64,000 bases of DNA from JACPUW01 sp049115495 (GCA_049115495.1 JAGDZV010000001.1:248001-312000); one strand, 5' to 3'. Shown: positions 9,932 to 18,644, counted from the first letter of the stretch. The notes: generated by a model from the letters alone, not told the origin. Numbers and translations: made by a program.

Positions 9932-11023
9932 ATGAAATACTTGTATTCCCTACTCATAGTTACTCTAATATTTATTTCAGGTTGTTCGTCAGATCAAAAG
10001 AAACAAAGAACTGAGGTTAAGGCACAAACCAAATTAGCAAAACTTGAATCTCCCCTTAATAACACCGTTGTAAAAAAGGGAGATCCCATTAAGCTAGAAC
10101 TTACTTTAAAAGAAAAAGCATCTGAAAAAATTGATTCAATTGGCGCTTATATAAACGACCGTTTTGTTCAAAAGCTAGAAATAAAAACTTCTAATGTTCA
10201 ATTGAATTCTGAAAATATTCCATTAGGTAGAAACAAGCTGCTTGTTAAGATTTTTAAAAAAGATGGCTTGCAAGAAAACAAGTTTGCACAACTTAAAGTA
10301 ATTGGTAATAAGGTACCTAAGCAATACGGTTTTGAAGTTATAAATGAGTTTCCGCACAATAAGGAATCATACACCCAAGGCCTGCTTTTTCATAATGGTA
10401 AATTATATGAAAGCACCGGGCAGCGTGGCCAATCTAAACTGCTTGAAATAGATTTAACAACAGGCGAAGCGATAAAAGAACACAAGCTACCGAAAAACTA
10501 TTTTGGAGAAGGCTTAGCACTAATAAATAATAGATTGTTTCAATTAACTTGGACGTCAGGTCAAGGCTTTATTTATGATCTAAATACCTTTAAACCTATT
10601 GGCAACTTTGGTTTTACAGGCGAAGGATGGGGACTGTGCACCAATGGGAAACATTTAATATTGAGCAATGGAACCAATGAATTGTCATTTTTAAATCCAG
10701 ACAATTTTAAAGTGGTTAAAAAGCTTCAGGTAATGGACAACATGGGGCAAATTTCTAAGCTAAATGAGCTTGAATACATCAACGGCGAAATTTGGGCCAA
10801 TTACTATCAGTACAACAAGTTCTTAATCTACAGAATAGATGCAAAAACCGGCGAAATAAATGGTGTAATTGACTTAAGCGGCATTCTTAAAAAGGCTGAT
10901 AACCACCCAACTATAGATGTACTCAATGGTATTGCTTACGATGCTGAAAATGATCGGATTTTCGTTACAGGTAAAAACTATCCAAAGATCTACGAGATTA
11001 AACCAATAAACAAAGGAGAATAA
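9932..11023 (+). CDS. Glutaminyl-peptide cyclotransferase lipoprotein
   Basis: A 363-residue lipoprotein of the bacterial/plant glutamine cyclotransferase family (five-bladed beta-propeller), converting N-terminal Gln to pyroglutamate in exported proteins. The ATG at 9932 gives a signal peptide ending in the lipobox ISGC; the frame extends upstream into the MATE gene but those codons are not needed. Residues about 35-125 look like an added Ig-like domain. The propeller starts near FEVINEFPHNKESYTQGL, with YFGEGLAL and LNELEYINGEIWANYY following, which match family blocks. It is translated from a start 1 bp after the MATE stop. In Bacteroidota such enzymes modify the N-terminal Gln often exposed after signal peptide cleavage. 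Confidence 0.87.
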   Translation: MKYLYSLLIVTLIFISGCSSDQKKQRTEVKAQTKLAKLESPLNNTVVKKGDPIKLELTLKEKASEKIDSIGAYINDRFVQKLEIKTSNVQLNSENIPLGRNKLLVKIFKKDGLQENKFAQLKVIGNKVPKQYGFEVINEFPHNKESYTQGLLFHNGKLYESTGQRGQSKLLEIDLTTGEAIKEHKLPKNYFGEGLALINNRLFQLTWTSGQGFIYDLNTFKPIGNFGFTGEGWGLCTNGKHLILSNGTNELSFLNPDNFKVVKKLQVMDNMGQISKLNELEYINGEIWANYYQYNKFLIYRIDAKTGEINGVIDLSGILKKADNHPTIDVLNGIAYDAENDRIFVTGKNYPKIYEIKPINKGE

Positions 11024-11025
11024 CT

Positions 11026-12165
11026 TTAGAAGCTTTTTCCATGCGTTGATTTTACCATCAACTTACCAACGAAAGGCACCACATTTGCAGCAGACATTAC
11101 GCTAGAAACCAAATTCTCTTTAAAGAACATGTTCTGGTATTTACGAGCTCTTTTTACCCTTTTACCAAAGTGCTTTTGCCATAATTTGGTGTAATTAGCT
11201 TCCATTTGATCTCTAGTAGCTTTACCTGCTAGAAACTTGACCACTTCTTCGCTCGCGAGCTTTGAGGCATGCATGGCCATACTCATTCCATTACCAGTAA
11301 GTGGTGTAATCATACCTGCTGCATCACCTAGCATTATAATATGATTGTGCACCTGTTCCTTTGGTCCAAACTCAATGTTTGATATTGTGAGTGGCTCATC
11401 CCATAACTTTTCAAAAGAATTAAAATGATCATTTAGATGCGGGTTTGCTCTTAAAAACTTCTCTTCCATGGCAGTAATATCACCACCTGACTTTTTTAAG
11501 AGATTTGCAGTAGTTAAATAGCAAAAACACGTTTTATCTCCTTCTACCCTACTAATTCCACCATAACCTTCTTCAAATAAATGAAGCTCAATTTTATCTT
11601 CATCAATGTCACTTTTTACGTGATACTTAACCCCTACAAAATTATTTTTAGGGTCTTTTATCTTTTCAATAAACGGCCTGTTCTTCTTCTTATCAAGCTT
11701 ACTGCGCTTGCCATAGCTGCCCAAAACTTGCTTAAATATCAAGTCTCCAGTTTTGGTGCTTACCTTAAAAACATCATTTACATCAAAAAACTCAACATCA
11801 GTAACCTCAGTTCCCTGCAACAAAACCACCCCGCTTTCAAGGGCAATTTCAGCCAATTTATCATCAATATAATGGCGACTAACCCCAAAAGCGCCTAATG
11901 GCAATTTTAGATTTAGCACTTTGCCATTGGTATGGCTAAGGGTAAAATTTTTGATCTGTGGTAAGTCATGTTCAAAGGCATCAAAGCCAAGTGACCTTAA
12001 GAACTCGCGGCTTTCAAGGCTTATGTATTCTCCGCATACTTTATGAAAAGGGTAATGGTTTTTCTCGTAAAGCACCACACTATGTCCTTTTTTCGCTAGT
12101 TGAATACTGGCGCAAAGTCCGGCAAGTCCGCCGCCTATAATTCCTATTTCGTATTGATGCTTCAT
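11026..12165 (-). CDS. FAD-dependent oxidoreductase of the geranylgeranyl reductase / aromatic hydroxylase type
   Basis: A 379-residue flavoprotein. The N-terminal dinucleotide fold GIIGGGLAGLCASIQLA is followed by VVLYEKNHYPFHKVCGEYIS, a pattern seen in geranylgeranyl-reductase-like enzymes, and the FAD-ribityl motif is GDAAGMITPLTGNGMS. These enzymes either reduce isoprenoid double bonds or hydroxylate aromatic rings; the sequence does not decide between them. It is oriented like the methyltransferase and type III PKS genes about 1.1 kb upstream, and the three functions match those of known phenolic-lipid operons (PKS, methyltransferase, flavin hydroxylase). The stop is 2 bp from the convergent glutaminyl cyclase stop. 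Confidence 0.82.
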   Translation of the reverse strand: MKHQYEIGIIGGGLAGLCASIQLAKKGHSVVLYEKNHYPFHKVCGEYISLESREFLRSLGFDAFEHDLPQIKNFTLSHTNGKVLNLKLPLGAFGVSRHYIDDKLAEIALESGVVLLQGTEVTDVEFFDVNDVFKVSTKTGDLIFKQVLGSYGKRSKLDKKKNRPFIEKIKDPKNNFVGVKYHVKSDIDEDKIELHLFEEGYGGISRVEGDKTCFCYLTTANLLKKSGGDITAMEEKFLRANPHLNDHFNSFEKLWDEPLTISNIEFGPKEQVHNHIIMLGDAAGMITPLTGNGMSMAMHASKLASEEVVKFLAGKATRDQMEANYTKLWQKHFGKRVKRARKYQNMFFKENLVSSVMSAANVVPFVGKLMVKSTHGKSF

Positions 12166-12677
12166 ATATCTTTAAATGCGCTTTAAGCTCATTATCAAGG
12201 TTCAAAAAAACAATAATTACGGCTCTTAGTTTTATGCCATGAGTAAATTAATAGGATCTGTCTTTTCTTATGAAGCTTGAGCAAGAACTGTGGTTAAAGA
12301 CTTTACATAAAATTCGACATGTTTGGAAGACAAAAAGTTTCTTGTAAAGGGCGCAAGAGATTTCTCAAAGGGTGCTCAGATTCTTCAATGAAACCCTGCC
12401 TACCTTGTATGTTCTTCTCTCCTCTAAACCAACCTTTAACTTGAGTTTGATTATAAATATGTCTTAACTTTTCCGAATTTCAGCTTTCCAAAAAGGCCTA
12501 ACCTTGATTTTTAAGTCAAACTTTGGAAAAGTTCGACTATTAAATCGAAAATCAGCATTAACACTAAAGTAACCTTTATAATTAATCGAACACGGATTTT
12601 TAGTAATTCAGTCTTGGGGTTTATGGTCTTCGGTTTAGCAAAAATTCGACTAAGTGAGCTTTGAGCTACTTTAGTAT
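12166..12677. other. Intergenic region inside the polyketide cluster, with degenerate repeats
   Basis: About 510 bases separating the FAD gene from a broken lipoprotein gene. No coding frame of convincing composition was found; the longest ATG frame noticed (12270-12347, 25 codons) has nothing to support it. There is an imperfect direct repeat (12338-12380, units with TTTCT...AAAGGG[CT]GC) and an inverted repeat AACTTTTCC/GGAAAAGTT. The region looks like decayed sequence rather than regulatory DNA. Confidence 0.45.
12338..12380. repeat. Imperfect direct repeat of about 20-22 bp
   Basis: Two consecutive units share TTTCT, a short variable gap, then AAAGGGCGC or AAAGGGTGC and AGA. The pattern resembles the degenerate GCGCAAAG-type intergenic repeats seen in many Bacteroidota genomes, but this is recollection and was not tested against the rest of the genome. 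Confidence 0.35.
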
Positions 12678-13221
12678 TTGTAAAAGCTCAAAATAATAGC
12701 GATTATATTTCTTTTAGCAGGTTTTGCGGGTATAAATAGCTGTGCACCTGATGAACCCTTTACCCCTAATATAGACCCTGAATTAGGCCCTTATTACATG
12801 GGTGAGATTTTGTGGAATGTTTATTTTGTTGAAGGCACCGAATGGGTGTACAAAGGAAAAAACGAACGCGGCAAAACAGTATTTGATAACCGTAAAGCTA
12901 ACAAGTAGCACGCTTGACACGGTACGCTGTGCCGATGGAGAGCCAAACCATTGGAAGGTAACACGCCAATATGTTAATAATGGCATGACCAGCAGTTTTT
13001 TAAGAACTGAAATATATCATAACCTACGGGCTTGCGGTGGCATCTTAAACTTTGGGGATAGTACAACTGAACATAGAATAATCTTGGATAGGTTTGTTTT
13101 GAGTGAAGGTCAAATAGCTGGTTTTTTTACAGATAGAGAAGGGATGAAGTCTTATGACCAAACCACCTACAAAGGCCTACAAAATGGCATTGAAGCCGGC
13201 GGCTTATACTCAAAATGTTGA
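12678..13221 (+). pseudogene. Decayed lipoprotein gene (lost start, one frameshift)
   Basis: Translating from 12684 gives KLKIIAIIFLLAGFAGINSC, a clean lipoprotein signal peptide with a lipobox ending in Cys, then a mature part through TEWVYKGKNERGKTVFDN before a stop at 12906. In the next frame the protein continues as VKLTSSTLDTVRCADGEPNHW and runs to a stop at 13219-13221. Joining the two needs removal of one base near 12888-12892 (an extra C in AACCGT would do it). There is no ATG, GTG or TTG in frame in front of the signal peptide: the expected first codons read TTG TAA AAG, which two A-to-T changes would derive from ATG AAA AAG. Two independent lesions make a pseudogene likelier than sequencing error. 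The lipoprotein family was not recognised. Confidence 0.65.
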
Positions 13222-13266
13222 GCAAAACCTCAGCCTCCAAGTTTGACTTTAGAACCCAATTCTTGT

Positions 13267-13962
13267 TTATGCGCCCTTTTCCATCACCACCAACCACCTA
13301 AAGGCCCATACCCATTCAATCTGATATGATGCATTTATTTCATTCATCAAACCTTGCAGGTCATAGTTTTTAAAACCTCGGGCTACTGATAAACACGCAT
13401 CATGTTTAACCAAATGGGATCTTGAAAAAATAGCCGTAAGCGCTTTAATACTGTAGTAGGCTAAAAAATGACGATGCAGGTCGTTGATAATGGCAAATTG
13501 CGCTAGCCTGAGCTTTGTGGCTATTAACGCTTTCAAATTATCGTCGTACAAATGATGACAAAACAAAGAGCTAATGGCAATATCATACTCGCCACTTTTT
13601 ACATCATTAAAATCAGATTGCAAATACTTTATATCATATCCTTTACTGGTTTGCTCAGCATATGAAATGGCATCTTCTAGCAAATCAATGCCGGTAAGGT
13701 CTACTTTTATATTGCGTTTTTTAGCCCAGTTTGCAATTGCTCTAAGAGAATCGCCTCCACCACAACCAAGGTCAATTATGCGCCATATTTTATGCTTACG
13801 TTTTCCTATTATCTGCTTTAACCCTTTTAAAGTTGCAGCATGGCCACCCAATAACTTATTAATGGCATCTAATTCCTTTAAATTTTGATGTAGGTCTGCG
13901 GTACCAATGCCGGGTTGATCAAGAAGCTCTTCTTTTCTCGATCGCTCTTTTAAATTGATCAA
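13267..13962 (-). CDS. SAM-dependent methyltransferase of the type III PKS cluster
   Basis: A 231-residue class I methyltransferase. Motif I is IIDLGCGGGDSLRAIA, motif II is VDLTGIDL, and IAISSLFCHHLYDD occupies the motif IV region. It starts at TTG (13962), inside the TGA stop of the upstream polyketide synthase gene (TTGA overlap), so the two are translationally coupled. In phenolic-lipid operons such as Streptomyces srs, a methyltransferase in this position methylates the resorcinol or quinone ring; the same role is inferred here. A small-molecule substrate is expected because there are no nucleic-acid or protein-binding additions. Confidence 0.85.
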   Translation of the reverse strand: MINLKERSRKEELLDQPGIGTADLHQNLKELDAINKLLGGHAATLKGLKQIIGKRKHKIWRIIDLGCGGGDSLRAIANWAKKRNIKVDLTGIDLLEDAISYAEQTSKGYDIKYLQSDFNDVKSGEYDIAISSLFCHHLYDDNLKALIATKLRLAQFAIINDLHRHFLAYYSIKALTAIFSRSHLVKHDACLSVARGFKNYDLQGLMNEINASYQIEWVWAFRWLVVMEKGA

Positions 13963-15041
13963 TGCGGAGCCGTTTGTTCAATAATACAAGACTCTAGCGT
14001 AAGACCGGGTCCAAAACCAGCCGCAAAAATCATATCGTCATCTTCTTGTTTCTTGTTGTCCCATAGCTCTTTTAGTACAAACAATATTGTTGGCGAAGAC
14101 ATATTTCCATAATTCTCAAGTACATGCTTAGGTACATCAAGTGCATGCTCATCAAGCCCCATCACTTCTTCAACCGCTTCGAGAATTTTTTTACCACCAG
14201 GATGAATTGCCCATTTTCCGATATCATTTTTTTCAAAACCGGTTGAATTCAAGCAACCTTCAAGCAATGGCCCAACCCCTTCTTTTACCAATTCTGGAAT
14301 ATAAGAAGTCAATCGCATTTGAAAAGCATCATCACCAATTTCCCAAGCCATGTCTTTAATCCCTTTTGGCATTAACCTGCTGTAAAACTTCTTTATTTCC
14401 CAGCTGTTCTCATTTCTTGTTTTAGCACTTATAATAGCTGCTGCTGCCCCATCAGCAAAAAGAGCATTGGCGCGCAGATTATCGTCAGAAGTATCTTTCA
14501 AAAAGTGTATAGAACAAAGCTCTACCGAAACTATAAGCACCCGTGCATTGGGATCAGAAGCGCATAAACTATCAGCAATTCTCAACGCATGAAAAGCAGC
14601 ATAACAGCCCATAAAGTTTACAGAAAGCCTTATTACATCATCATTTAAACCAAGTTTTTGCATTAGCTGAATTTCTAAACCCGGAGCCGACATACCAGTA
14701 CAGCTTACTGTAATTAGATGCGTTATACTTTTTACCTCTACGTCATGCATGGCATTAATAGCGGCTTTTAGTGCAAGTTCTGGTGCTTCTTCACCAAAAA
14801 GTTGCATTCGTTTACTAAGGTTGGCCTGTGCCCCATTAAATAGGTAATGATTTGCATAGCGCATGCTAAAATCTGGCACTACACTATGCCTTTGTTTAAT
14901 GGCCGATTTAGCATATAGAATTTTAATCATTCTAGATATGCGATCATCGCCATCAATATAGTTAACCATGAAATCGGCAATTTCATCTTGCCTATATTTA
15001 TATTCGGGTACTGCAGTACCAATTGAATTTATAAAACTCAT
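13959..15041 (-). CDS. Type III polyketide synthase (chalcone/alkylresorcinol synthase family)
   Basis: A 360-residue thiolase-fold enzyme that extends an acyl-CoA starter with malonyl-CoA without an acyl carrier protein. The catalytic triad is visible: Cys146 in NFMGCYAAFH, His280 in WAIHPGGKKILE and Asn313 in ENYGNMSSPT. TVSCTGMSAPGLE is also a family block. Length matches family members, and the ATG at 15041 fits the expected N-terminus. It is the first gene of a leftward unit with the methyltransferase and is divergent from a UbiA prenyltransferase 100 bp away. The product is not predictable from sequence; an alkylresorcinol, alkylpyrone or phloroglucinol head group is plausible. Confidence 0.93.
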   Translation of the reverse strand: MSFINSIGTAVPEYKYRQDEIADFMVNYIDGDDRISRMIKILYAKSAIKQRHSVVPDFSMRYANHYLFNGAQANLSKRMQLFGEEAPELALKAAINAMHDVEVKSITHLITVSCTGMSAPGLEIQLMQKLGLNDDVIRLSVNFMGCYAAFHALRIADSLCASDPNARVLIVSVELCSIHFLKDTSDDNLRANALFADGAAAAIISAKTRNENSWEIKKFYSRLMPKGIKDMAWEIGDDAFQMRLTSYIPELVKEGVGPLLEGCLNSTGFEKNDIGKWAIHPGGKKILEAVEEVMGLDEHALDVPKHVLENYGNMSSPTILFVLKELWDNKKQEDDDMIFAAGFGPGLTLESCIIEQTAPH

Positions 15042-15141
15042 ATATTGTAAAAGTCTAACCTGTCAACGCAAAAAGAGTGCGCAGCGTTCAACATTTATAA
15101 GGGTAAATTCCTTGTATTTGCACTTAAATCTTGCCAAATAG

Positions 15142-16023
15142 ATGACATTCAATAATATAAATAATTTCTCGAATGCGCTCACATTAATGCGAATTCCATT
15201 CTCCATTTTCTTAATGCCCATTTTTTGGTTTGCTTTATTGGCGGCCGAATCGCCATGGCAAGAATGGGACAAAATAGTATTAATCTTCTTTATCTTACAT
15301 ATTTTGGTATATCCGGCAAGCAATGGGTACAACTCTTATTTTGACAAAGACGAGGGCGCCATTGGTGGACTTGAAAAGCCTCCCACGGTGAACAAAGAAC
15401 TATTCTATTTGGTATGCATTTTTGACATTTTGGCCATTGCCCTTTCCTTAACGCTAAGTTTAAAATTTGCCATTGGAATAATTGCCTACACCTTAATGTC
15501 AAAGGCCTACAGTTGGGATAAAATAAGGCTTAAAAAGCACCCAATTATAAGCACTTTGGTGGTTACTTTTTTCCAAGGTTTTACTATTTATTGGATTGTA
15601 AACCTTGGAATTAATGATGCATTTAGGTTTAATACATCCACTATCTTGTATGCCATGGTTAGCACCCTTTTTCTAATGGGTTCATACCCTATTACCCAAA
15701 TATATCAGCACCAAGAAGATGCCGAACGTGGCGACAAAACAATTAGCCTAATGCTTGGTGTAAATGGCACCTTTATTTTTTCAGGTTTCTTATTTGCTTT
15801 GGCTACAGGGCTCATGGCCTATGGGTTTTTTCTTGAAAATGAAATTACCAATCTTTTTATCTTTATGGTAGCCACAGCTCCAGTAATTCTATTCTTTACA
15901 TCGTGGGTTATAAAAGTACGTAAAGATCCATCTGAAGTAAACTTTAAAAACACCATGAAAATGAATAAAATCTCATCGATTTGCCTTAGCGCAGCTTTTA
16001 TTCTAATGAATATTCAGTTTTAA
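15142..16023 (+). CDS. UbiA-family prenyltransferase of the type III PKS cluster
   Basis: A 293-residue integral membrane protein with about eight to nine hydrophobic segments. The two aspartate-rich motifs of the UbiA superfamily are present: NGYNSYFDKDEG (allylic diphosphate binding) and HQEDAERGDKT (second DxxxD-type motif). It should attach an isoprenoid chain to an aromatic or other acceptor in the inner membrane. It is divergent from the polyketide synthase, which suggests that the polyketide is the acceptor. A second, clearly different UbiA protein is encoded at 58.7-59.6 kb. The acceptor assignment is inference from context. Confidence 0.87.
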   Translation: MTFNNINNFSNALTLMRIPFSIFLMPIFWFALLAAESPWQEWDKIVLIFFILHILVYPASNGYNSYFDKDEGAIGGLEKPPTVNKELFYLVCIFDILAIALSLTLSLKFAIGIIAYTLMSKAYSWDKIRLKKHPIISTLVVTFFQGFTIYWIVNLGINDAFRFNTSTILYAMVSTLFLMGSYPITQIYQHQEDAERGDKTISLMLGVNGTFIFSGFLFALATGLMAYGFFLENEITNLFIFMVATAPVILFFTSWVIKVRKDPSEVNFKNTMKMNKISSICLSAAFILMNIQF

Positions 16024-16087
16024 TTTTTACCCTGCGCGAACCATTTTTGAATCGTAATTGTAATTGAAACAACCAAATAGAAAAATA

Positions 16088-16765
16088 ATGAAATTTAAAG
16101 GATTGCTTTTAGGAATGGCAATGGTTTTGGCAAGTGTTTTTACCAATGCACAAAATCCTTATTACACCGCCGATTTAAGCATAGGATCTACCACTAATCT
16201 TTTTGTGGGTGCCTTATCTTTTAATAGAACACACACCATTTTAAGTGAAAAATTGCATTTGGGTTATGGATTAAGGTTTAATCTGCATACAGGTTCAAAC
16301 CAAACCTATATAACGGCCCCATTTAAATATACAGGAGAAGGCTTAATTGATAGCATGAGCATAGATAATATAAATACTATGGGTTTAAGCGCAAGTATTA
16401 ATCTAGGTTTTTCAATCTCTGAAAAGTTAATGGTGGGCTTTAATATTGATGCTCTAGGCTTAAGCTTTGGTGGCGCGCAAGATGTAAGAATAAAACAATG
16501 GGTAGATGATCCATCAGGAGCCACACAAACACTTACTACTGCAACACCTACTACATTAAACCTACTGCTTGTAGGCGATAATGATATTGGAACATTAAAC
16601 TCTGAATTTTATATCAGATATATGTTTAATGATAACTTAGGGGCAAGATTAGGTATGTCAATGTTCTTTTCAGAATACACTACAGAAGCTGCCGGACATG
16701 ACAATAACAAAAGGTTTAGAAACAAAATTCAATACCCTTTTATAGCACTTAGCTATAAATTGTAA
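16088..16765 (+). CDS. Predicted outer-membrane beta-barrel protein
   Basis: A 225-residue protein with a signal peptide (MKFKGLLLGMAMVLASVFTNAQ) and alternating polar/hydrophobic strands that begin right after cleavage (YYTADLSIGSTTNLFVG) and end FIALSYKL, a typical barrel C-terminus with a terminal hydrophobic/aromatic strand. The ATG at 16088 was preferred over a TTG eight codons upstream. It lies 64 bp downstream of the UbiA gene and 14 bp upstream of yceI, so it is probably in the same transcript. No specific family was recognised; a role in moving or binding the lipid product is only a possibility. Confidence 0.7.
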   Translation: MKFKGLLLGMAMVLASVFTNAQNPYYTADLSIGSTTNLFVGALSFNRTHTILSEKLHLGYGLRFNLHTGSNQTYITAPFKYTGEGLIDSMSIDNINTMGLSASINLGFSISEKLMVGFNIDALGLSFGGAQDVRIKQWVDDPSGATQTLTTATPTTLNLLLVGDNDIGTLNSEFYIRYMFNDNLGARLGMSMFFSEYTTEAAGHDNNKRFRNKIQYPFIALSYKL

Positions 16766-16779
16766 AAACAAATACCAAC

Positions 16780-17307
16780 ATGAGAAACATTTTTTTGATT
16801 GCAAGTTTGTTACTTGCCCTGCCCCTTTTTGCTCAAAACAAAACTATTAACGCGGCAAACTCTTCTGTAAACTTTATGATAACCAATGCTGGTTTAGAAG
16901 TTGAAGGAAAGTTTTCAGAAATCTCAGGAACTGTTCAATTTGATGCTTCAGACCTAAATAGTTCAAAATTCACAGCCAATGTTAGAGTTTCAAGCATTGA
17001 TACTGAGATTGAGATGAGAGACGACCACTTAAAAAGCGAAGACTATTTTGATGTTGCAAAATACCCTTTAATGAAATTTGAGAGTACGGCTATTAGTGGT
17101 AAAGAAGGTAATTACAAGGTAACCGGAAAGTTGACTATTAAAGACGTTACTAAAACCATTTCATTTCCGTTTAGCACTTACTCAAAAGATGGCTCATTAC
17201 ATTTAAAAGGAACTTTTGAAATAGACAGAAGAGATTACAACGTAGGCGGAAACTCTTGGATTATGGGCGACGATGTAACGGTTACCCTTGATATTGCCAG
17301 TAAGTAA
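16780..17307 (+). CDS. YceI-family periplasmic lipid-binding protein
   Basis: A 175-residue secreted lipocalin-like protein with a signal peptide (MRNIFLIASLLLALPLFAQ). Family blocks are seen: SSVNFMITNAGLEVEGKF, VRVSSIDTEIEMRDDHLKSEDYFD, KYPLMKFEST and KGTFEIDRRDYNVGG. Characterised YceI proteins bind polyisoprenoids or isoprenoid quinones in a long hydrophobic tunnel. Being downstream of a UbiA prenyltransferase fits a carrier for the prenylated product. Its stop codon is immediately followed by the stop of the convergent MarR gene, with no intervening base. Confidence 0.92.
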   Translation: MRNIFLIASLLLALPLFAQNKTINAANSSVNFMITNAGLEVEGKFSEISGTVQFDASDLNSSKFTANVRVSSIDTEIEMRDDHLKSEDYFDVAKYPLMKFESTAISGKEGNYKVTGKLTIKDVTKTISFPFSTYSKDGSLHLKGTFEIDRRDYNVGGNSWIMGDDVTVTLDIASK

Positions 17308-17763
17308 TTAAGGTTTAGCTATTCTAATTCTTTCGAGCAAATTATTCATGTGCTGGGCTTCTTCAAGGCTCAGCACTTCAAATTCTTTTATATGCTCTTG
17401 CATTCTAGGGTGAATCTCTTCCAAAAGCGTTAAACCTGATTCAGAAATCTTAACATCAGCATTTCTCTTATCAAGCGCGTTGGTGGTTTTTTCTACATAA
17501 CCTTTGGCGTGTAATTTGTCAACAAGCCTTGACGCATTAGATTGCTTATCCAACATCCTATCTATCAACAAATTTATATTGGCAGCTTTTGGGTATTGGC
17601 CTCTCAATATTCGTAGCACATTGTACTGCTGATTGGTAAGCCCGTATGGCTTTAGAAGCTTTTGAATTCTTCTGTGAATGTAGTACTGAGTATAAATTAT
17701 GTTTACACCCAGTTTGTGGAATTCTGATTCAAATTTGCTTTGTAATTCTTCTTCAAGCTTCAT
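17308..17763 (-). CDS. MarR-family transcriptional regulator
   Basis: A 151-residue winged-helix regulator. The DNA-binding part runs about residues 35-105: LLKPYGLTNQQYNVLRILRG, then a helix-turn-helix NINLLIDRMLDKQSNASRLVDKL, and the wing YVEKTTNALDKRNADVKIS, which contains the conserved D-x-R. MarR proteins often sense phenolic or lipophilic ligands, in keeping with the neighbouring polyketide/prenyl cluster. The gene is convergent and directly abutting yceI and divergent from the MtfA-like peptidase. A TTGTA-N6-TACAA element in the divergent region is a candidate operator. Confidence 0.88.
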   Translation of the reverse strand: MKLEEELQSKFESEFHKLGVNIIYTQYYIHRRIQKLLKPYGLTNQQYNVLRILRGQYPKAANINLLIDRMLDKQSNASRLVDKLHAKGYVEKTTNALDKRNADVKISESGLTLLEEIHPRMQEHIKEFEVLSLEEAQHMNNLLERIRIAKP

Positions 17764-17838
17764 CTCACTGCAAATTAATACGTTTGTAAAAAACCGTTTG
17801 AGCTAAAACGAGCCAAAATTAATTTAGTTCAAAATAAT

Positions 17839-17854
17839 TTGTACATACATACAA
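17839..17854. promoter_or_regulatory. Candidate MarR operator (TTGTA-N6-TACAA)
   Basis: An exact 5-6-5 inverted repeat lies between the divergent marR-like and mtfA-like genes, ending 4 bases before the mtfA-like ATG and 76 bases upstream of the MarR start. MarR proteins usually bind short palindromes in their own divergent control regions. The position is suggestive, but such an AT-rich palindrome can arise by chance. Confidence 0.3.
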
Positions 17855-17858
17855 TTTC

Positions 17859-18644
17859 ATGTTTACGACCCTCATTGTTATTAGCCTATTGTTTTTTGTG
17901 GGCGCTATAATTCTATCAAAAAAGCCACCATCTAAACCTAAATCTGATGAAATTGAACCACTTGAAAAAAAATACATAGATGTACTAAATGCAAAAATTT
18001 CTTTTTACGAGCAACTTAGCCCTGAAGATAAAGAGCGCTTTGAACACGATGTAAATGTATTTTTACGCACCACTAAAATTACGGGAATTCAAACCGCAAT
18101 TAACCATGAAGATGAAACGTTGATAGCTGCTGGAGCTTGTATTCCTGTTTTTAATTTTCCTGAATGGCAATATAACAACCTTAATGAGGTAATTCTATAT
18201 CCAAACCTGTTTGACGAAAACTTTGCTACACAGGGCAAGGGAAGATTTGTAAGCGGTATGGTAGGTAATGGTGTAATGGAAGGCAAAATGATCTTATCAA
18301 AAAGGTCTTTACATTTAGGTTTTGACAATCGAACTGATAAAAAGAACGTGGCGGTTCATGAATTTATTCATTTGATTGACAAAGCTGATGGAAGCATTGA
18401 CGGTGTACCCAGTCTCTTTGTTGACAAAACCTTTGCATTGCCTTGGTTTGAGCTCATGCGCCAAAAGATCAAAGAAATTGAAAAAAATAAATCAGACATC
18501 AATCCTTATGGAGCAACAAATCCGGCTGAATTTTTCTCAGTAGTTTCAGAGTATTTTTTTGAAAGACCCAAATTGCTAAAAAAGAAGCATCCGCAACTAT
18601 ATGATGAGCTTACGGAAATTTTTGATGGTAAAAAGAGATTATAA
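17859..18644 (+). CDS. MtfA-like zinc-dependent peptidase (M90 family)
   Basis: A 261-residue protein with an N-terminal membrane anchor (MFTTLIVISLLFFVGAIIL) and the M90 core. The metal site is VAVHEFIHLIDKADG (HExxH), and the third-ligand region is NPAEFFSVVSEYFFERP. In E. coli MtfA binds the repressor Mlc and has aminopeptidase activity; the E. coli protein is cytosolic whereas this one appears membrane-tethered. The start is the ATG at 17859. The role in this organism is unknown. It is divergent from the MarR regulator. Confidence 0.85.
   Translation: MFTTLIVISLLFFVGAIILSKKPPSKPKSDEIEPLEKKYIDVLNAKISFYEQLSPEDKERFEHDVNVFLRTTKITGIQTAINHEDETLIAAGACIPVFNFPEWQYNNLNEVILYPNLFDENFATQGKGRFVSGMVGNGVMEGKMILSKRSLHLGFDNRTDKKNVAVHEFIHLIDKADGSIDGVPSLFVDKTFALPWFELMRQKIKEIEKNKSDINPYGATNPAEFFSVVSEYFFERPKLLKKKHPQLYDELTEIFDGKKRL

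Noticed and set aside
12270..12347. Short ATG frame (25 codons) upstream of the broken lipoprotein gene
   Set aside because: Too short, no recognisable sequence and surrounded by apparently decayed DNA.
11026..15041. Flexirubin or aryl polyene cluster
   Set aside because: No ketosynthase/acyl carrier protein set, only a type III synthase; the gene set does not match aryl polyene pathways.
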